Assembly: GCF_900496995.4 (NCBI RefSeq)
Contig: NC_044027.1
Location: 9,944,743-10,008,742 of the forward strand
Reading direction: 5' to 3'
Source of the DNA: Aquila chrysaetos chrysaetos
Taxonomy: Eukaryota; Chordata; Aves; Accipitriformes; Accipitridae
Length of the DNA: 64,000 bases
Below, piece by piece: positions 1-11,660 of the stretch (positions are counted from its first letter, which is position 1; every line of letters begins with the position of its first letter). The notes below the pieces were generated by a model. That model did not search any database and was not told the DNA's origin. It saw only the letters and a program-made list of their open reading frames with translations. A program made the translations under genes and the position numbers.

Positions 1-151
1 TTTTATTTTGAAAGCAGCTGGTCATATGAGAGTGTCCCCTGGGCTGTCCTCATCCCTGCACGGAAGGGAGGGAGTGACAGCCTTCCTGGCCATGGGAACA
101 CCACCCAAATGGACCTACTGACAAACCCAACGCCATTCTCCTCTCCCACAG

Positions 152-473
152 ACACATCGAAGCTGCCATTGAGAAGCTGAGCAAGCGGCATGACTACCAC
201 ATCTGTGTCTACGACCCGCGGGGTGGCAGGGACAACTCTCGGCGGCTCACCGGCCACCACGAGACATCCAACATCTTCGAGTTCTCTGCCGGCGTGGCCA
301 ACCGAGGTGCCAGCATCCGCATTCCACGGCAGGTCGGCCAAGATGGCTACGGCTACTTCGAGGATCGGCGGCCAGCGGCCAACTGCGACCCCTACGCGGT
401 CACTGAGGCCATCATGAGGACGACAGTGCTCAACGAGACCGGGGTAGAGACCAAGGACTATGCTGACCACTGA
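152..473 (+). CDS. Glutamine synthetase-like, last coding exon (5' part lies outside the window)
   Basis: This exon encodes the last 106 residues of a type II glutamine synthetase, the cytosolic enzyme that joins ammonia to glutamate using ATP. The acceptor AG is at 150-151 after a pyrimidine tract. The first base completes a split codon, and the frame runs from [13 protein letters not shown] to the TGA at 471-473. By human numbering the exon covers about residue 269 to the end. Seen and conserved are the RRLTG arginines, the catalytic flap glutamate in HETSN (Glu305), the arginines of [11 protein letters not shown] (Arg319, Arg324), and FEDRRP (Glu338, Arg340, Arg341). These are active-site positions in the family, and changes at Arg324 and Arg341 inactivate the human enzyme. 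The tail [13 protein letters not shown] and the stretch IFEFSAG differ from canonical tetrapod GLUL (from memory NETGDEPF..YKN and INDFSAG), so I read it as a paralogue. It looks functional, with no frameshift or stop. Confidence 0.93.
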
Positions 474-608
474 GGCTGTGGGGTGGGTGGAGGTTTTTGT
501 TTCTACACTAGCTTCTCACGTGGGATTTGTGCCTGTGCGGTGTCCTTGGCTGCAAGCTCAGACTCTTTAGGAACCTCGCTTCTGGTTTTGTGAAACGTCG
601 CCTTAGAA

Positions 609-634
609 ATATATATATATATATATATATATAT
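609..634. repeat. (AT)13 microsatellite in 3'UTR
   Basis: Twenty-six bases of perfect AT alternation, 13 units, within the 3'UTR of the glutamine synthetase-like gene. In RNA it would be self-complementary and could form a hairpin. A tract of the same length sits in the ARRDC1 3'UTR. Confidence 0.95.
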
Positions 635-862
635 TTTATAGTAAGAGGGAGGGGCCCAACTTATTTTCTCAACCACTTTTTTTCTGGTTCCTGGTTTTAG
701 GTCATACATGGAGAGTTTTTTTAAAACTTGGATTGAATTTTTTTCCCCGATGGACTTTACACTGTGATGTACATAGATCCCTACGTGGAAGCTGCAGCTG
801 CTGCTGTTTGCACCTGGGGAGGGCGGGTGCTTTTTTCCATATCTCTGTTGCAAGGAAATGAT

Positions 863-868
863 AATAAA
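863..868 (+). terminator. Polyadenylation signal AATAAA, glutamine synthetase-like gene
   Basis: Canonical AATAAA about 390 bases after the stop codon, inside an AT-rich run. T- and G-rich sequence follows within 40 bases. It is the first good signal after the stop, hence the most likely mRNA end. Confidence 0.6.
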
Positions 869-2060
869 TAATTTTCCTGGCTGCATGGCAGCTGGGTTAT
901 GCTGCAGTGGATGCATTTTTCTGTAGCTCCTAGAGCTCCCTGGAGGATTTAATTTGGGTCTTGCTGATGGGTTGCAGCTACTGAGCAGCCTGCACTGGCC
1001 CTGGGCAGGGGCTGGAGGAGCGGCAATGCTGGAGGATCCTTGGGACAGGTGCCTGGAGCTGCCTTGCCCCATTTGCCGGTGGCCGAAAGGCCATCTCCTT
1101 CCATCGTGATCCCCCGAAAGGCAAACAGAGCGGCGCAGGCTGAGCAAACAGCGGCCAGGGCAGCAGCTGGCGGGCGTTTACACAGGGTGTGAGCCGCTGA
1201 GTCAGCAAAGCTGGCCCGGCGCTGGGCACAGCGAGCAGCAGCCCTCCCCTCCAGGGCCGCCTTTGGGTGAGGGAGGGGAGCCTGGGGACATCCCCCTGCT
1301 GCACCCCTGGGTGATGCCTTGCTGAACCACAGGGACATGGTGCAGCTCCTTGGGTTGGAGTCTCTTTACAAGACGGGGGGTCATAGATTCTAGTCACAGA
1401 GTAAAACCCCCAGGTAGGGCATTTCCATGTAGATGGGGTATCAATAGCACCCCCAACGGCCAGGCCCTTGAGGTCCCTCTATGCTGTGACTGTGGGGAGG
1501 AGTTGGATGCAAGCACAGGGGCAGCTCTCTGGTCACAGGGACACCTTGAACAGGCACGCCAGGTCCCTGGGACAGACCTGCAGGATGCGTCCCAGCTGCA
1601 ATCACCAATGAGGGGGTTACCTGGAGGCAAGAGGAACCAGCAACATGAGCGGACAGGGGACATCATGTCCATTCCAGTGCAGTCATGGGGATTTTGAAAC
1701 CGGTTTTACCTTTACCTTTGAAGACGATGCAGGTGACAAGCCACAAGGGAGGACCCCAAGTCCCTCCTGCAGGTCACGGTGCTGCCAGCGGAGCAGGGAG
1801 CAAGGGCAGTGGGAGGCAGGGAGGTGGCCGTGTCCTGGACCACGAGCAGCCAGGAGCCCTCGGTGTCTCTGAGCCGTTCAAGAATAAATGTAACCTGGTC
1901 CCCAGCCTAAGAAGGACAAATTTTCCTTCCAGAAATTGCTGTTTGGGATATTTAACATTTTTCATCAAAACCACAATGCTGTCTTGTTTCCCTCTCATTT
2001 CTGTCTTTAATGGGTAATTTGAGCACTGGGACAGTGACTGATCGACGCAGCCGGAAAATC

Positions 2061-2066
2061 AATAAA
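2061..2066 (+). terminator. Possible distal polyadenylation signal AATAAA
   Basis: Canonical AATAAA followed about 30 bases later by a GT-rich stretch. A weaker-context AATAAA also occurs at 1883-1888. Either could serve a longer 3'UTR form of the glutamine synthetase-like gene, but no coding sequence links them to it and they may be chance matches. Confidence 0.3.
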
Positions 2067-3739
2067 GAGCTAAATCTGGAGCAGGAGGACTCATGTTTGT
2101 TGCCCTGACTGTACCAGTGGCTTTAAGTACTTCAACTTTCATCATACTGTGCTGTACAGCCCCTGCTAAATTTGGGAATCGTGTGAATCTGCATTGCCAA
2201 CACGCAAACATCTTTGGCCGGGCACAGCACCGTGGTATATCCAAACACTTTGTACCTGTTCCTGGGTCACACCCTGCAATTCCCCTCTGATGGAGGACCC
2301 TCCTCTTCAGGGGAGGACAGTGAAGCTCGAGGGACTCGGCCAAAGCCACGGCCGGGGCTTTTGCCTGAGCTGGGATCAGCCCCAGCCACCGTTCACTGGG
2401 GACGCTGCCTGCCGGTCCCCACGCAGCTGGAGCTGCTGCATGTTTGGACACTTTCATGCTATCCTTTGCTAAAATACAGATCTTCTTGCTCGTACTTTTT
2501 GAGGTCAAAACGGGCCAGAAACCATATGTCGGGGGGGGGGGTGTTTCCTAAAGCAGGAGTGATTCCCACCCGTGGGGCCTGCAGCACAGGGGAAACGAGG
2601 ACACCGGCAAATTCCCGCACGAGCTTTTCTTATCATTTTGGTGTGCCTGCTTCTGTCAGAGGTGGGTTGTTGGGTTCAGCCAGCAGAGCAGGGGCTGGAG
2701 GACAGCATCCCTGTCCCCATCCAAGGGCTGGACAGTGCCAGGAGGAGATGCCCCCAGCATTACCCGGTGCTCCGCGCCAGACCGGGATGGGAGCAAGCAG
2801 TGCCGGGACCCCCGGTGGAATCCACCGCAGAACCGGGCTGCCGGGGATGCGGGGTGCTGCAATTTGGGTAATCGTTAGCCAGGGCTTTCCCGACGGAGCA
2901 CCCCAAGGAGATTTGTGCTGGGGGGAGGGATGACCCCCCGCGGCCCCTCGCTGGTGCTCTCGCCTGGGGCCGGGCCGCATCCTGCGCAGTTTGCGGGGCT
3001 GGCAGATCCTGGGACTGGGGAGCAGGAGGGTTAGTTGGGGTCCGGAGGCTCTTCTTGGGGGTTTGCTGCCCTCCGCAGGCGCAGACACAAATAACACGGA
3101 GCAGCGCTCGCCGCCAGCCCGGCAGCGGCGGGGGGGGGCTCGGGCCGGGCCGGCTCTGCAGCCCCGGCTTTCCCCGCTTCCCCCGGGGGTTTTGCTGGGA
3201 GAGTGGGGAGGAGATGGTTGACAAAAGCCTTGTTTCTAAAAGAGCGTTGGGTGGGCCGTGCCGGGAAGCTCTTCAATGCAAGCTCCTTTTTTTAGGCTCT
3301 GACCATGCCCACCCGTGCCCAGGAGCACCCCACGCCCTCGCTCGCCGGACAGATGCACCCGCCTTTACCAAATCTTGCATTTCCACACAAGCACTCACAG
3401 ACCGTGGCAAATACCCCTTTGGGCTCTTTCCCATATCCATCCCACCCCTCGGCTGGAGGCATGGAGAGGGTGCTGCCGAGGGGTGCGTTACCCCTGGGGA
3501 CAGTTGTCCCCGGGGCTGTGACCCAGCAGACAGACGAGTGGCTCTGGCAGTGGGCTCCAGTGGGCTGCCGAGCTGGGACACGCGAGGAGCAGGCGTTCAC
3601 TGTGGTCCCTTCCTTCATCGCCCATCACTGAGCACCCCGGGAAGGCACTGCAGAGGGGGACACCCAGCGTGGGTGAGCATTGTGACCACCCTGTGATAGG
3701 GAGCGAGAGCGTGGGGGCTTGCAGGTTTCTCTGTCTTCA

Positions 3740-4200
3740 GATCTCTTTTTATCACTATAAATTCCATTACTTTGAATTCAGTCAAGGCCTTCAGGATTTT
3801 TTTTTTCCAAGCTGGTTATAAAAAGGGCATTAGAATTACAATTCTGGTGCTAACAATAGCATTACTCAAAGCCGCTGGCCAGAAGTGGGGAGCTCTGGGT
3901 AGAATAAAGACCTAAACTAAAATGTCAATAATAACTTCCTTTTTCTTCTCCCTGTCTTCCAGCCTGCACAATCTGCTTGGGTGTCTCTATCTTAATGAGC
4001 ATTAAAATGGTTTCAAATTAGATCTACAGAAAATAGATTTTTTTTTTTCCCTCAGACGCTTAGGCTGGCCTTTAAAGGCCAGTGATCATATTTTGGTTTT
4101 GTGTAAGAGCATCTTTGATCTCAAAGGCTCTCAGCTCATAGAGCGATACAGCTCATTACCAGCAATTTGCTGCTGTTGAAATGCAGCCGCAACTGGAGAG
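3740..4200. promoter_or_regulatory. AT-rich block, candidate conserved non-coding element
   Basis: Unlike its GC-rich surroundings, this stretch is AT-rich and dense in homeodomain-type cores (TTAAT, ATTA, CATTAGAATTACAATTC near 3830-3845, TTAATGAGCATTAAAATGG near 3992-4012). It also contains TATAAAAAG near 3820 and a perfect 18-bp palindrome at 4065-4082. No open frame is coding-like. The regulatory role is inferred from composition only; conservation was not tested. Confidence 0.25.
4065..4082. repeat. Perfect 18-bp palindrome
   Basis: CTGGCCTTTAAAGGCCAG is identical to its own reverse complement, with no spacer. It lies within the AT-rich block. It could be a binding site for a symmetric dimeric protein, or chance. 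Confidence 0.9.
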
Positions 4201-7200
4201 GAACAAGCATCATGCAGCGGCACCCAACGTGCCAGGAGAAGAATTAGGGAGAGGTTTGGCCGGGGAGTGCTTGGTCCTGGCCCCCCACTAGCCCTGCGTG
4301 GCTCCCCTGGACCGAGCGTCGCTCCCAGGGAGCCCGGCTGGCAGGTAGGTTGTCAGCCTCCACCAGGCTAGTGCTGGGTTTGCAGCCAGCTGCTTTCAGC
4401 TCAGTTTGGTCCCTAAAAGTATGGGATGAAAGAGCCCCACCTTAGCTGCAGGTGGCTGTTCAGGGAGTCCCCGGGGGCACCCCCGGTGACAGCAGTGTCT
4501 TGCTAAGAGGGTGATGCAGCCGGTAACCTGGCAAGGCACAACGGGTTTTCTCATCTATGTGACCAACCCGCACGGCATCGCCGCTGCTAAAAAACCCTCT
4601 CCGCATCCGAGCGTGGGACTCGGTCACAGGTGCTGAGCAGGAAAGGGGTCATGCTGGCTGCTGGAGACCTGCTGCTTGCTCACTGCTGGGAAGATACAGC
4701 AATTAAACTTTCCAGGAAAGCCTGTTACCATGGCAGGGCACTGGGAGCAGACGGTCATTCACCTCATCCACAAAACAAGGAGGATTTAGTGGGGCAGGGG
4801 GGGTTAGATGGGCCCGGCAGCTGCAATTACACCTCCCACCTACTTTGTGTCTGGCTGGTGCAAAGCCGAGCAATCATAAGCGATGTCATGCCCTGTGGCA
4901 GCACCCACAGTCTGGGGGGTTGTTTGTAGGGGCACTGGGGATGAATGACTTCGTGGTGAGTTGTTGGGGGGTAACTTGGAGCTTGCACCTGGGTGTAAGA
5001 GGAGCTAATGAATCTGCCCTCCTGCTCCTGGGAGAGAAGGCAGCAGAGGCTGTAACAGTGCAGAACAGCTCAGCCCCATGTCGCCACCAGCCCCCCCCCC
5101 AGCTGCACCGTCCCTGCTTGTCTCAGCCACACTGGGACGGGCAGAGAGTCCCCAGTGCCCTGGTGAGAATGAGGCAGGGTCTGCCTTGGTGCTCCCTGCT
5201 GCAGCAAGGGCTGCTGCTTTGCATGGACAAGAATTTTTTGTAGAGCAGTGCCGTGAAGCCCACAGCAGCAGTTTGATGGTTGGCTTGAGAAAGGTCTGCA
5301 AAGAAGCCAGCTTCCCCAGGTGTCCCTAGAACAGCCTCCACAAACAAGTCCTTAATGACCTGCAGCAGCTACCCCAGCACCCAGCACCCCGCCTGAGCAC
5401 CCAGTTCTAGTAATGGGTGAACAGGGTCAGATAACCTATCAAAAGCACCCTACCAGCTGCAGGCTGGGGGGCTGCATAGGAGCTGGATGGGGGACAGGAG
5501 CTGCACAGGGTGTCAGGGCACTAACAGGCTTTAAATGGCCCTAACCAGCATCACCTAGAGCCCCAGCCCATGGGCCCTGTGGGGGGTCCATTTAAGCTCT
5601 GCCAGGGCCATCAATTGGTTTCCAGTGCTGGTCATTCAGATCTTAACCCATAGATTGATTTCCCAGCTTGATCTGTCTTATCACTGTAGGCCTGCCAGAA
5701 GATCATCAGGCTGTGTTTCACCCTAATTACCCACATTGAGCCTGATCCTGAACTGCAGGTTGATTTTTCTGGCTTGATTTTTAGACCTGCCTCATTGCGG
5801 GGAACTTTCCTGATGGTCTGGACTCCTTGTTGAACATTTCTACCGTCTCTGGATCTACCGTGCCTGGGAGCAGAGGCACAGGGCTCTTGCTGGTGAGACT
5901 CTGCCCCGTAGCTGTGGTGTCTCTTCTGGCTTCCCGGACCTTTGGGAGCCCCTGGCCCTTGCTGTGCCCTGATGGGTGGGGGGGGGGTTGTACAAAGGGC
6001 TAGAGGAGAAAATACAGTGTTGGGAGAGGGGAGCTGTGGGGGGCTATGGGGTATAGGTGTCACAGGGCTGTGTCTGCTAGGATGGGGTAGGATGATCTCC
6101 TCTGTGATGTCCCTTGCAGTGCTTGCCAATGCTTCTTCAGTGCAAGGTCCTCGGAGCCTGGTGGTACCCACAACTGGGGTGCCTGGGGTAGAGGGGGGAG
6201 GTGACACGTTAAGCTGTGCAGGAGTGGTTGAGCTGTGAAGCTGCAGCTGATTTCTCAGGCAGTGCTGGTGGGGGGATGCGGACTTTGTACTTGTGGGTGC
6301 AGGACCAGATTCCTCACTGGTATCTGTCTCTGTCGTGCTGCCTTTTGAAAGATCACTGTGCATCTGTTTGGTTAAAGGCTGCTAGGATGCGGCCTTGGCA
6401 TTTGCCAGGCTTAAGAGAGAGGGACAATAGCCTTAAATTTCTTCTGGCTGCTCTCGAGGGGGGAGGACACGTGCTCTGCATTGCCACAGTGACAGTCCCT
6501 GCAGGGCTCTGTTGTGACACCAAGATGGCCAGGTTTCCAGCACGGGATCAGATCCCCATCATGATACCTCAGGCACAGGCACCTGTGTGAGGAGCTGGGA
6601 AACCAGAAACTTGGATGCCACAGAGTGTTCACACCAGAGAAATCCCCTGACTGCATGGGGACAGGCAGTGGCAACCTGCGTCTGGGGAATTTAGTTTCTT
6701 CTTCAATCCTTACTTCCTGCAGCCACTGAGAAGCAATGCTGGTGCTGGGACACCATGAGCAGGAGCATACCTGCAGAGGACCATGAGATGCAATTGCCGT
6801 AATGTCTTTCTCATTTTCAAGCCCATTTCATTTAAACTCTTTGCACCTCCTGCAGGTGCATGGGTTGCAGCAAGGAAGGCGAGCGGTGAAATTATAACAG
6901 CAGAGCTTGCTTAGAGAACGAGGGACAGGTTGAGCTGTAGCTGTGCTGTAGTCAGGCAGGTGTCTGGTGGAGAGATGATTTAAACCCAAATGAAGCGTTT
7001 TCTTCTGGTGCTGCTCTAGCCTGATAACTGTGATAACATAAATTGAATGCATTTGTTGGCCTTGATTTGCATCACAGTAGGTGTTTGCAGTGGCTGAAAC
7101 GTCAATGCAAGGCAGGTTTTAGGAGGACTCTGTAAAAATAGCTGTAGATAGGGCTGGGCTTGGAATATTTGCCCGTGGGAGGAGTGTGCAAAGGTGATGG

Positions 7201-10200
7201 GTGCTGTTGGGAAACAGAGCTGCTAGCGAAAGAACTGGTTTCATCCCAAACCATCTCAAGCTCACAGGATACAGGGAGGATGGGGAAATAGAACTGTGGT
7301 GGTGTAGTTCAGGGAAAGTAAGAGCAGTTTTGACAGATTTGGCAGCAGCTGATCTGTAAGGCAAACTCCAGCCCCAAGAAGAATGGTGAAATAAGATCAG
7401 TCTGGGGAGATTTAGCTAGGATGACTGTCTTCTCCATGGAGTTTAATCCAGGACATGGACCCACACTGTGACTGGGATGTTTCCACCTCACCCACATGTT
7501 CACAGAGAACTGAAGCACGCTGTTAACAGTCATCCTGGCTGTATTAAATCAGGCATACCGTGTCTTTTCCCTCCTTGTCCTCAGACAAGTCTCATGGCTT
7601 GTTACACCAGCTCTTCATGTCCTTCCATCTCCCCAGCCTTTTAGGGGAGTGAAAGGCTATCAGGTCTCACACATAGCTTACTGCTGGTCTGCCCTGAGCT
7701 GCCTTTCTGTGCTTTCTGACTAGTTGTGCTGTTGTGACACACTGATCTGCTCTTGGCTTTCAGTTTAATGGGTGAAACTCTTAGATCCCCATGCGAGGCT
7801 CTCCAAGGCGTGTGCTCTGCCCTCCCGGCTGCACCCGCTGGACGTTTCTCTGCCTCCTTCCTGCCAGGCTGCACCCTTGTACCTCCCCTGGGTGCTGGAG
7901 GCTCTTGCCACTGCCTCTGATGTGCTGCTTGCCTCAGCCCCTTTGAGAGCCTGTGCCAGGACAGGTTCCTGGGGTGGCACAGTGGCTTCAGCTCAGACGG
8001 TCCCAGCGGGTAAACTGGGTGACTGTAGCTTGGCAGGTTTCCCCCACAAAGGGAGTGTGGGGGGAGCGGACACGGACATGCAGAAGCTCATCATGCTCAG
8101 CTCCTACCAGCATGAGAGGTGTGGAGGCAGACATAGCAGTGAGGATGTACCAACAGCTTTTTGCCTTCACTTACCTCATGGTGGCAGGTGCTGGCTGCTT
8201 CCCCAGGGCAGTTTTGCACCCAGGTCCAGCCCTGGGCCACACCAAAATCGTGTATTTTTTTTTCTGTCACTACCCTGCACCTCCTGTGTAGGTGGGCTGG
8301 GCAGTTATCCTCTGTGCAGAGAGCTGGGGGTTGCTGGCAGGAGCACCGTCCCAGGAGTTGCTCCCAGAACCTGTCACGAGCTGCTCTGCTTGTGTGCCCC
8401 TGGGGACAGTGGGTTTGATTTTGCCAACTGGCCCAATACAAGGGCCACAAAGCAACTGGCTGCACAAGCATCATTGTTGCCTTGTCACTTGGTGAAAATG
8501 GGTTGTAGACCCACCTTCAACTGCTTTACTTGCCCCCAGCTCAGCTGGCACTGTCAGGGGCTGGTAGGAGATGTCCAGCACACGGTTCTAGCATGGGCAG
8601 AGCCTCCGTCAGCTCGCTCCTGTGAGCAGCACTGTGCTGATGCGTGGCTGGGGCAGGCATCGCTCGTGTCGTGGCAGTGGAGGACTTTTTAATGATGCCT
8701 CCTGCTCTGGCCAAGGCAGGTTTGTCAGATGTGACTCACCTGCTGCGTGACAAGTCTGGCTGGTCTCAGAGCAGCGACCTTTGAGTCCTGCGTATTAGTT
8801 CATGGAAACACAAATCAACAATGACTGAGGAAAGGGAAATATCTGAGAAGGGACAATCCCGGTACAGCCTTGCTGTGGGCAGGGGCTAAGGAACCGGGAT
8901 AAGCAGGGGCAGGAACAGCAAGGTGCAGTGGTAGGGGACGCCCATGCCCCCCTGCTTTTCCACCCAGCATCCACCCATGATGCAGCCAGCCAGAAAACTC
9001 TTTTGGAAAGCATTACTTCACAAAGAAAAATGTTCAGCTGCTGACAGTGCCGGTGCCCTCAGGCAGAGCGCTGCTCTAGCAGTAGCTTGGGCTGAGAGAT
9101 TAACTCCTTCCCCTGCACGTCTGGGTCTGGGTGGCTTTCTGGTCCACCCGATGGGGTGTCGTTGGGGTCAGCACTGCTGGTGTGCTGTCCTGTCCCTTAC
9201 CCAGGCCCTGGGTGATGAGGAAAGGGCTCTGCACGTAGGCTAGCCTTATGCTATGGAGGTGTGGTTTTGTTCAGAAGGGGACGCTGAGCTGTGTCCCTGG
9301 GTGTTGGGCTGCTCAGTCCACTGGAGCTGCTTGCGGCAGTACGTTGGGGGTAGTGGTGGTGTCAGTGTCACACTGAGCCTTGGTCCTCCGGATGTGTCTG
9401 CCCCTGCACCAAGCCATGGTTTGGCTCAGACATCCCACTCCAGCGTGTTCTAAGAGGGTTGCTTTTTGCATTCCTGTGTGAGCAGCTGCCGGGACATGTT
9501 TCTCCATGCTGGGGATTCATATTTTTTGCTCTGGACACATGGAGTGACTGATGACGAGCAGGAAAATGAAGTGCTTCTCAGCAGCAGTGGGAGATGCGTG
9601 CTGAGAGAGGGAGTGGGATTCTCCAGGAGCTGGCAAAGGCCAGGTGTGGGAGAGGAACACGGGTGTTGCAGGGTGCCCTCCCCCAGGGCTCTCAAGCTGG
9701 GTTGCTGACATGACCCTTGGTGCACGATCTCCTCTCCCCACACACCTCCTTCTGGCTGTGTGGAGGGTTCGGGGGGTTCTTGGTGATTTTTGTCCCTGGC
9801 ATCTAGGCCAGGGTCCATCCCACAGCTTTTTATCAGCTGGAAGGGGGACATCTGGGCTGGTTGAGCAAAATAATCCTACCAGGGGGCTGCTCAGCTACAC
9901 AGAGATCCATCTGCTCCTCTGCTTGGTGGCTGTGGTGATCTCAGATATCACCATTGCTGCCTTCTGTCCCTGGATATTTGTCAGTGCCTCTGCTGGAGGC
10001 TATTTCCACCACAGCCAACAATGTGGGAGTGCTCCTCAGCCATTTCTGGGGGGAATTCAGTGGATTTAGGTGAAAGTGCTGCAGGAGGTGTGAGCATGGA
10101 CTTTGCATGGGAGTGGCTGATGAGATGTCACATCCCTGATGGTGAGTCTGTGGAGGGGCAGTGACCTCCACCAAGAGGGACAGTACCAAACATCAGGAGT

Positions 10201-10844
10201 GTGGAAAGAGCTGTTGGTTGGGGCCGTAGTGGGTTGCTCTCCCAGCCAGCTATGCTAGAGGAACCTGTTACAGGGGAAAAGGGAAGTGGAAGAACTGGGC
10301 ACTGAAGGGAAGGGAGACATGAAAGCCAGGTCAAATACAGGATCAGGTGGTGATCAGGCAGGGTTAGTGATCTCACTGCTGTTGGATCCTCTGCCTGCTT
10401 AGGACGTCTCTCGGGATGGCAGACAGCCAGGTATGGGGCTGCCCTGCTCCAGCAGCACAGCGTTTCCCTGAAGGGATCCCCATGAGCCTTGCCCTCAGCC
10501 TGTTCATATGTTAAACAGTGACTACTGCCTTTCCCTGGCATTGTGCAAACCCAAGCCCAAATACACGTACTGTTGCAGTGAGGGAGAAATGCAAAATACT
10601 GCATAGTGCTGTGGGTATGACAGCCCAGCCCTTGGTTTCAGTTTGGCCTTTTTCTCAGGTGAGGTGAATCCTCCTGTTCCCAGAGCCTGTAGGCGAGCGC
10701 AAACAACCGCCATCCCCGCTCTGCCTGCGTGCGGATGCTGAACCCCGTGGGGAAGGGAGGACAGGCGTCCCACCATCCGATCCTCCTCCCCAGTCCCACA
10801 CTGAGCAACAGAAGCTCTTCTAGCAAAGGAGGAGATCAGAAATC

Positions 10845-10955
10845 CAGGCAGTGCAATTAGAATTATAATAATAGTAATTAATGCCGTGCCTCTCTCTAAG
10901 GATTTTCTAGTGAGGCTTGCCAGGTGCTGGCTGGGCATTAACTAATTAAAGCAAT
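10845..10955. promoter_or_regulatory. AT-rich homeodomain-type cluster
   Basis: A short AT-rich island with several AATTA/TAATTA cores (near 10855-10880 and TTAACTAATTAAAG near 10937-10950) in otherwise GC-rich intergenic DNA. It holds no open frame of note. An enhancer role is a guess from motif density. Confidence 0.2.
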
Positions 10956-11344
10956 AGCACCCACGTGAAGGGGATGGGTGCCAGCTGGGTCATGGGACCC
11001 CAGCGGCTCAGCAGGGGGCTCACTCTCCTTGCCCTCATCTTTCTCCCTGGCTTGGGGGGGATGGCCCTGAATCAGGCCTCTTCCCCCAGGGGAGAGGGTT
11101 AATTTATGGGGGGGAAACAGGCCAGGAGCACCTATGTGTTTACCCATGGACGCTCGCCTGGTCTCCAGTGATGTGAGCTAAAGAGCTTGCGCATACCTCT
11201 GTGTGCGTTTAGGGTTAAATACACTCTAATGTATCAATTCCTGTATGTGCGTGTCTGTACACGGGAGGCTGCTCCTGCACACAGATTTCCATTGACACAG
11301 AAATGCCAGTACGTGGGCTTGCGTAGACACGAGCCAGCACAATA

Positions 11345-11660
11345 ACACGAAGGCTGGAGAAAATGCTTTACAGGGAGAGACTTGAAGAGCTCAGATTGCT
11401 CAGTTTATCAAGGAAATTGAGAGGTGTCTTGATTTTGGTGTGTAAGTACCATCACAAGGAGAAATTACTTGGCACTAAAGGACTCTTTAATGTCAGAGAA
11501 AGACAGAACAAGAACCAGCGGCTGAAGCCGAAGCCTGCCAAAGTCGGACTAAAGAGCAGGCGTGCACATTAGCAGCAAAAGGGATGAGCAGCAGAAGCAA
11601 ACTGCCAAGGGACATGGAAGGGGGTTTTTGTGCCATGGTGAAGGGTAGTTTTGTCTCTCT
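11345..11660 (+). mobile_element. Degraded CR1 LINE fragment (C-terminal end of ORF2)
   Basis: The translated stretch at 11378-11572 reads RLEELRLLSLSRKLRG, then LVCKYHHKEKLLGTKGLFN, then RLKPKPAKVGLKSRR. This follows the C-terminal part of the CR1 reverse-transcriptase protein, whose family pattern is R-L-x-E-L-x-L-F-S-L-x-x-R-R-L-R-G, a Y-x-Y/K-Y-L segment, G-L-F-N, and a K-L-x-x-x-x-F-R-L-x-I-R-R block. Downstream, AAGCAAACTGCCAAGGGACA fits the following W-N-x-L-P region. It resembles the older CR1 type common in turtles and crocodilians more than the young chicken families. It is 5'-truncated, has lost the domain's end and is surely inactive. Confidence 0.75.

Larger units (their letters stand above)
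474..885 (+). other. 3'UTR of the glutamine synthetase-like gene
   Basis: Non-coding sequence after the TGA stop. It is T-rich, contains a 26-bp AT dinucleotide tract, and ends near a canonical AATAAA at 863-868. The exact cleavage site is inferred, about 10-20 bases past the signal. Confidence 0.65.

Noticed and set aside
3-470. Minus strand open frame of 155 codons covering the glutamine synthetase exon
   Set aside because: It is the antisense shadow of a conserved coding exon. The + strand product matches the enzyme family and the antisense product matches nothing.
7772-8692. 306-codon + strand open frame in the intergenic region
   Set aside because: Its composition (Cys, Ala, Leu, Pro, Ser) looks random, it has no family match, and no promoter or splice structure supports it.
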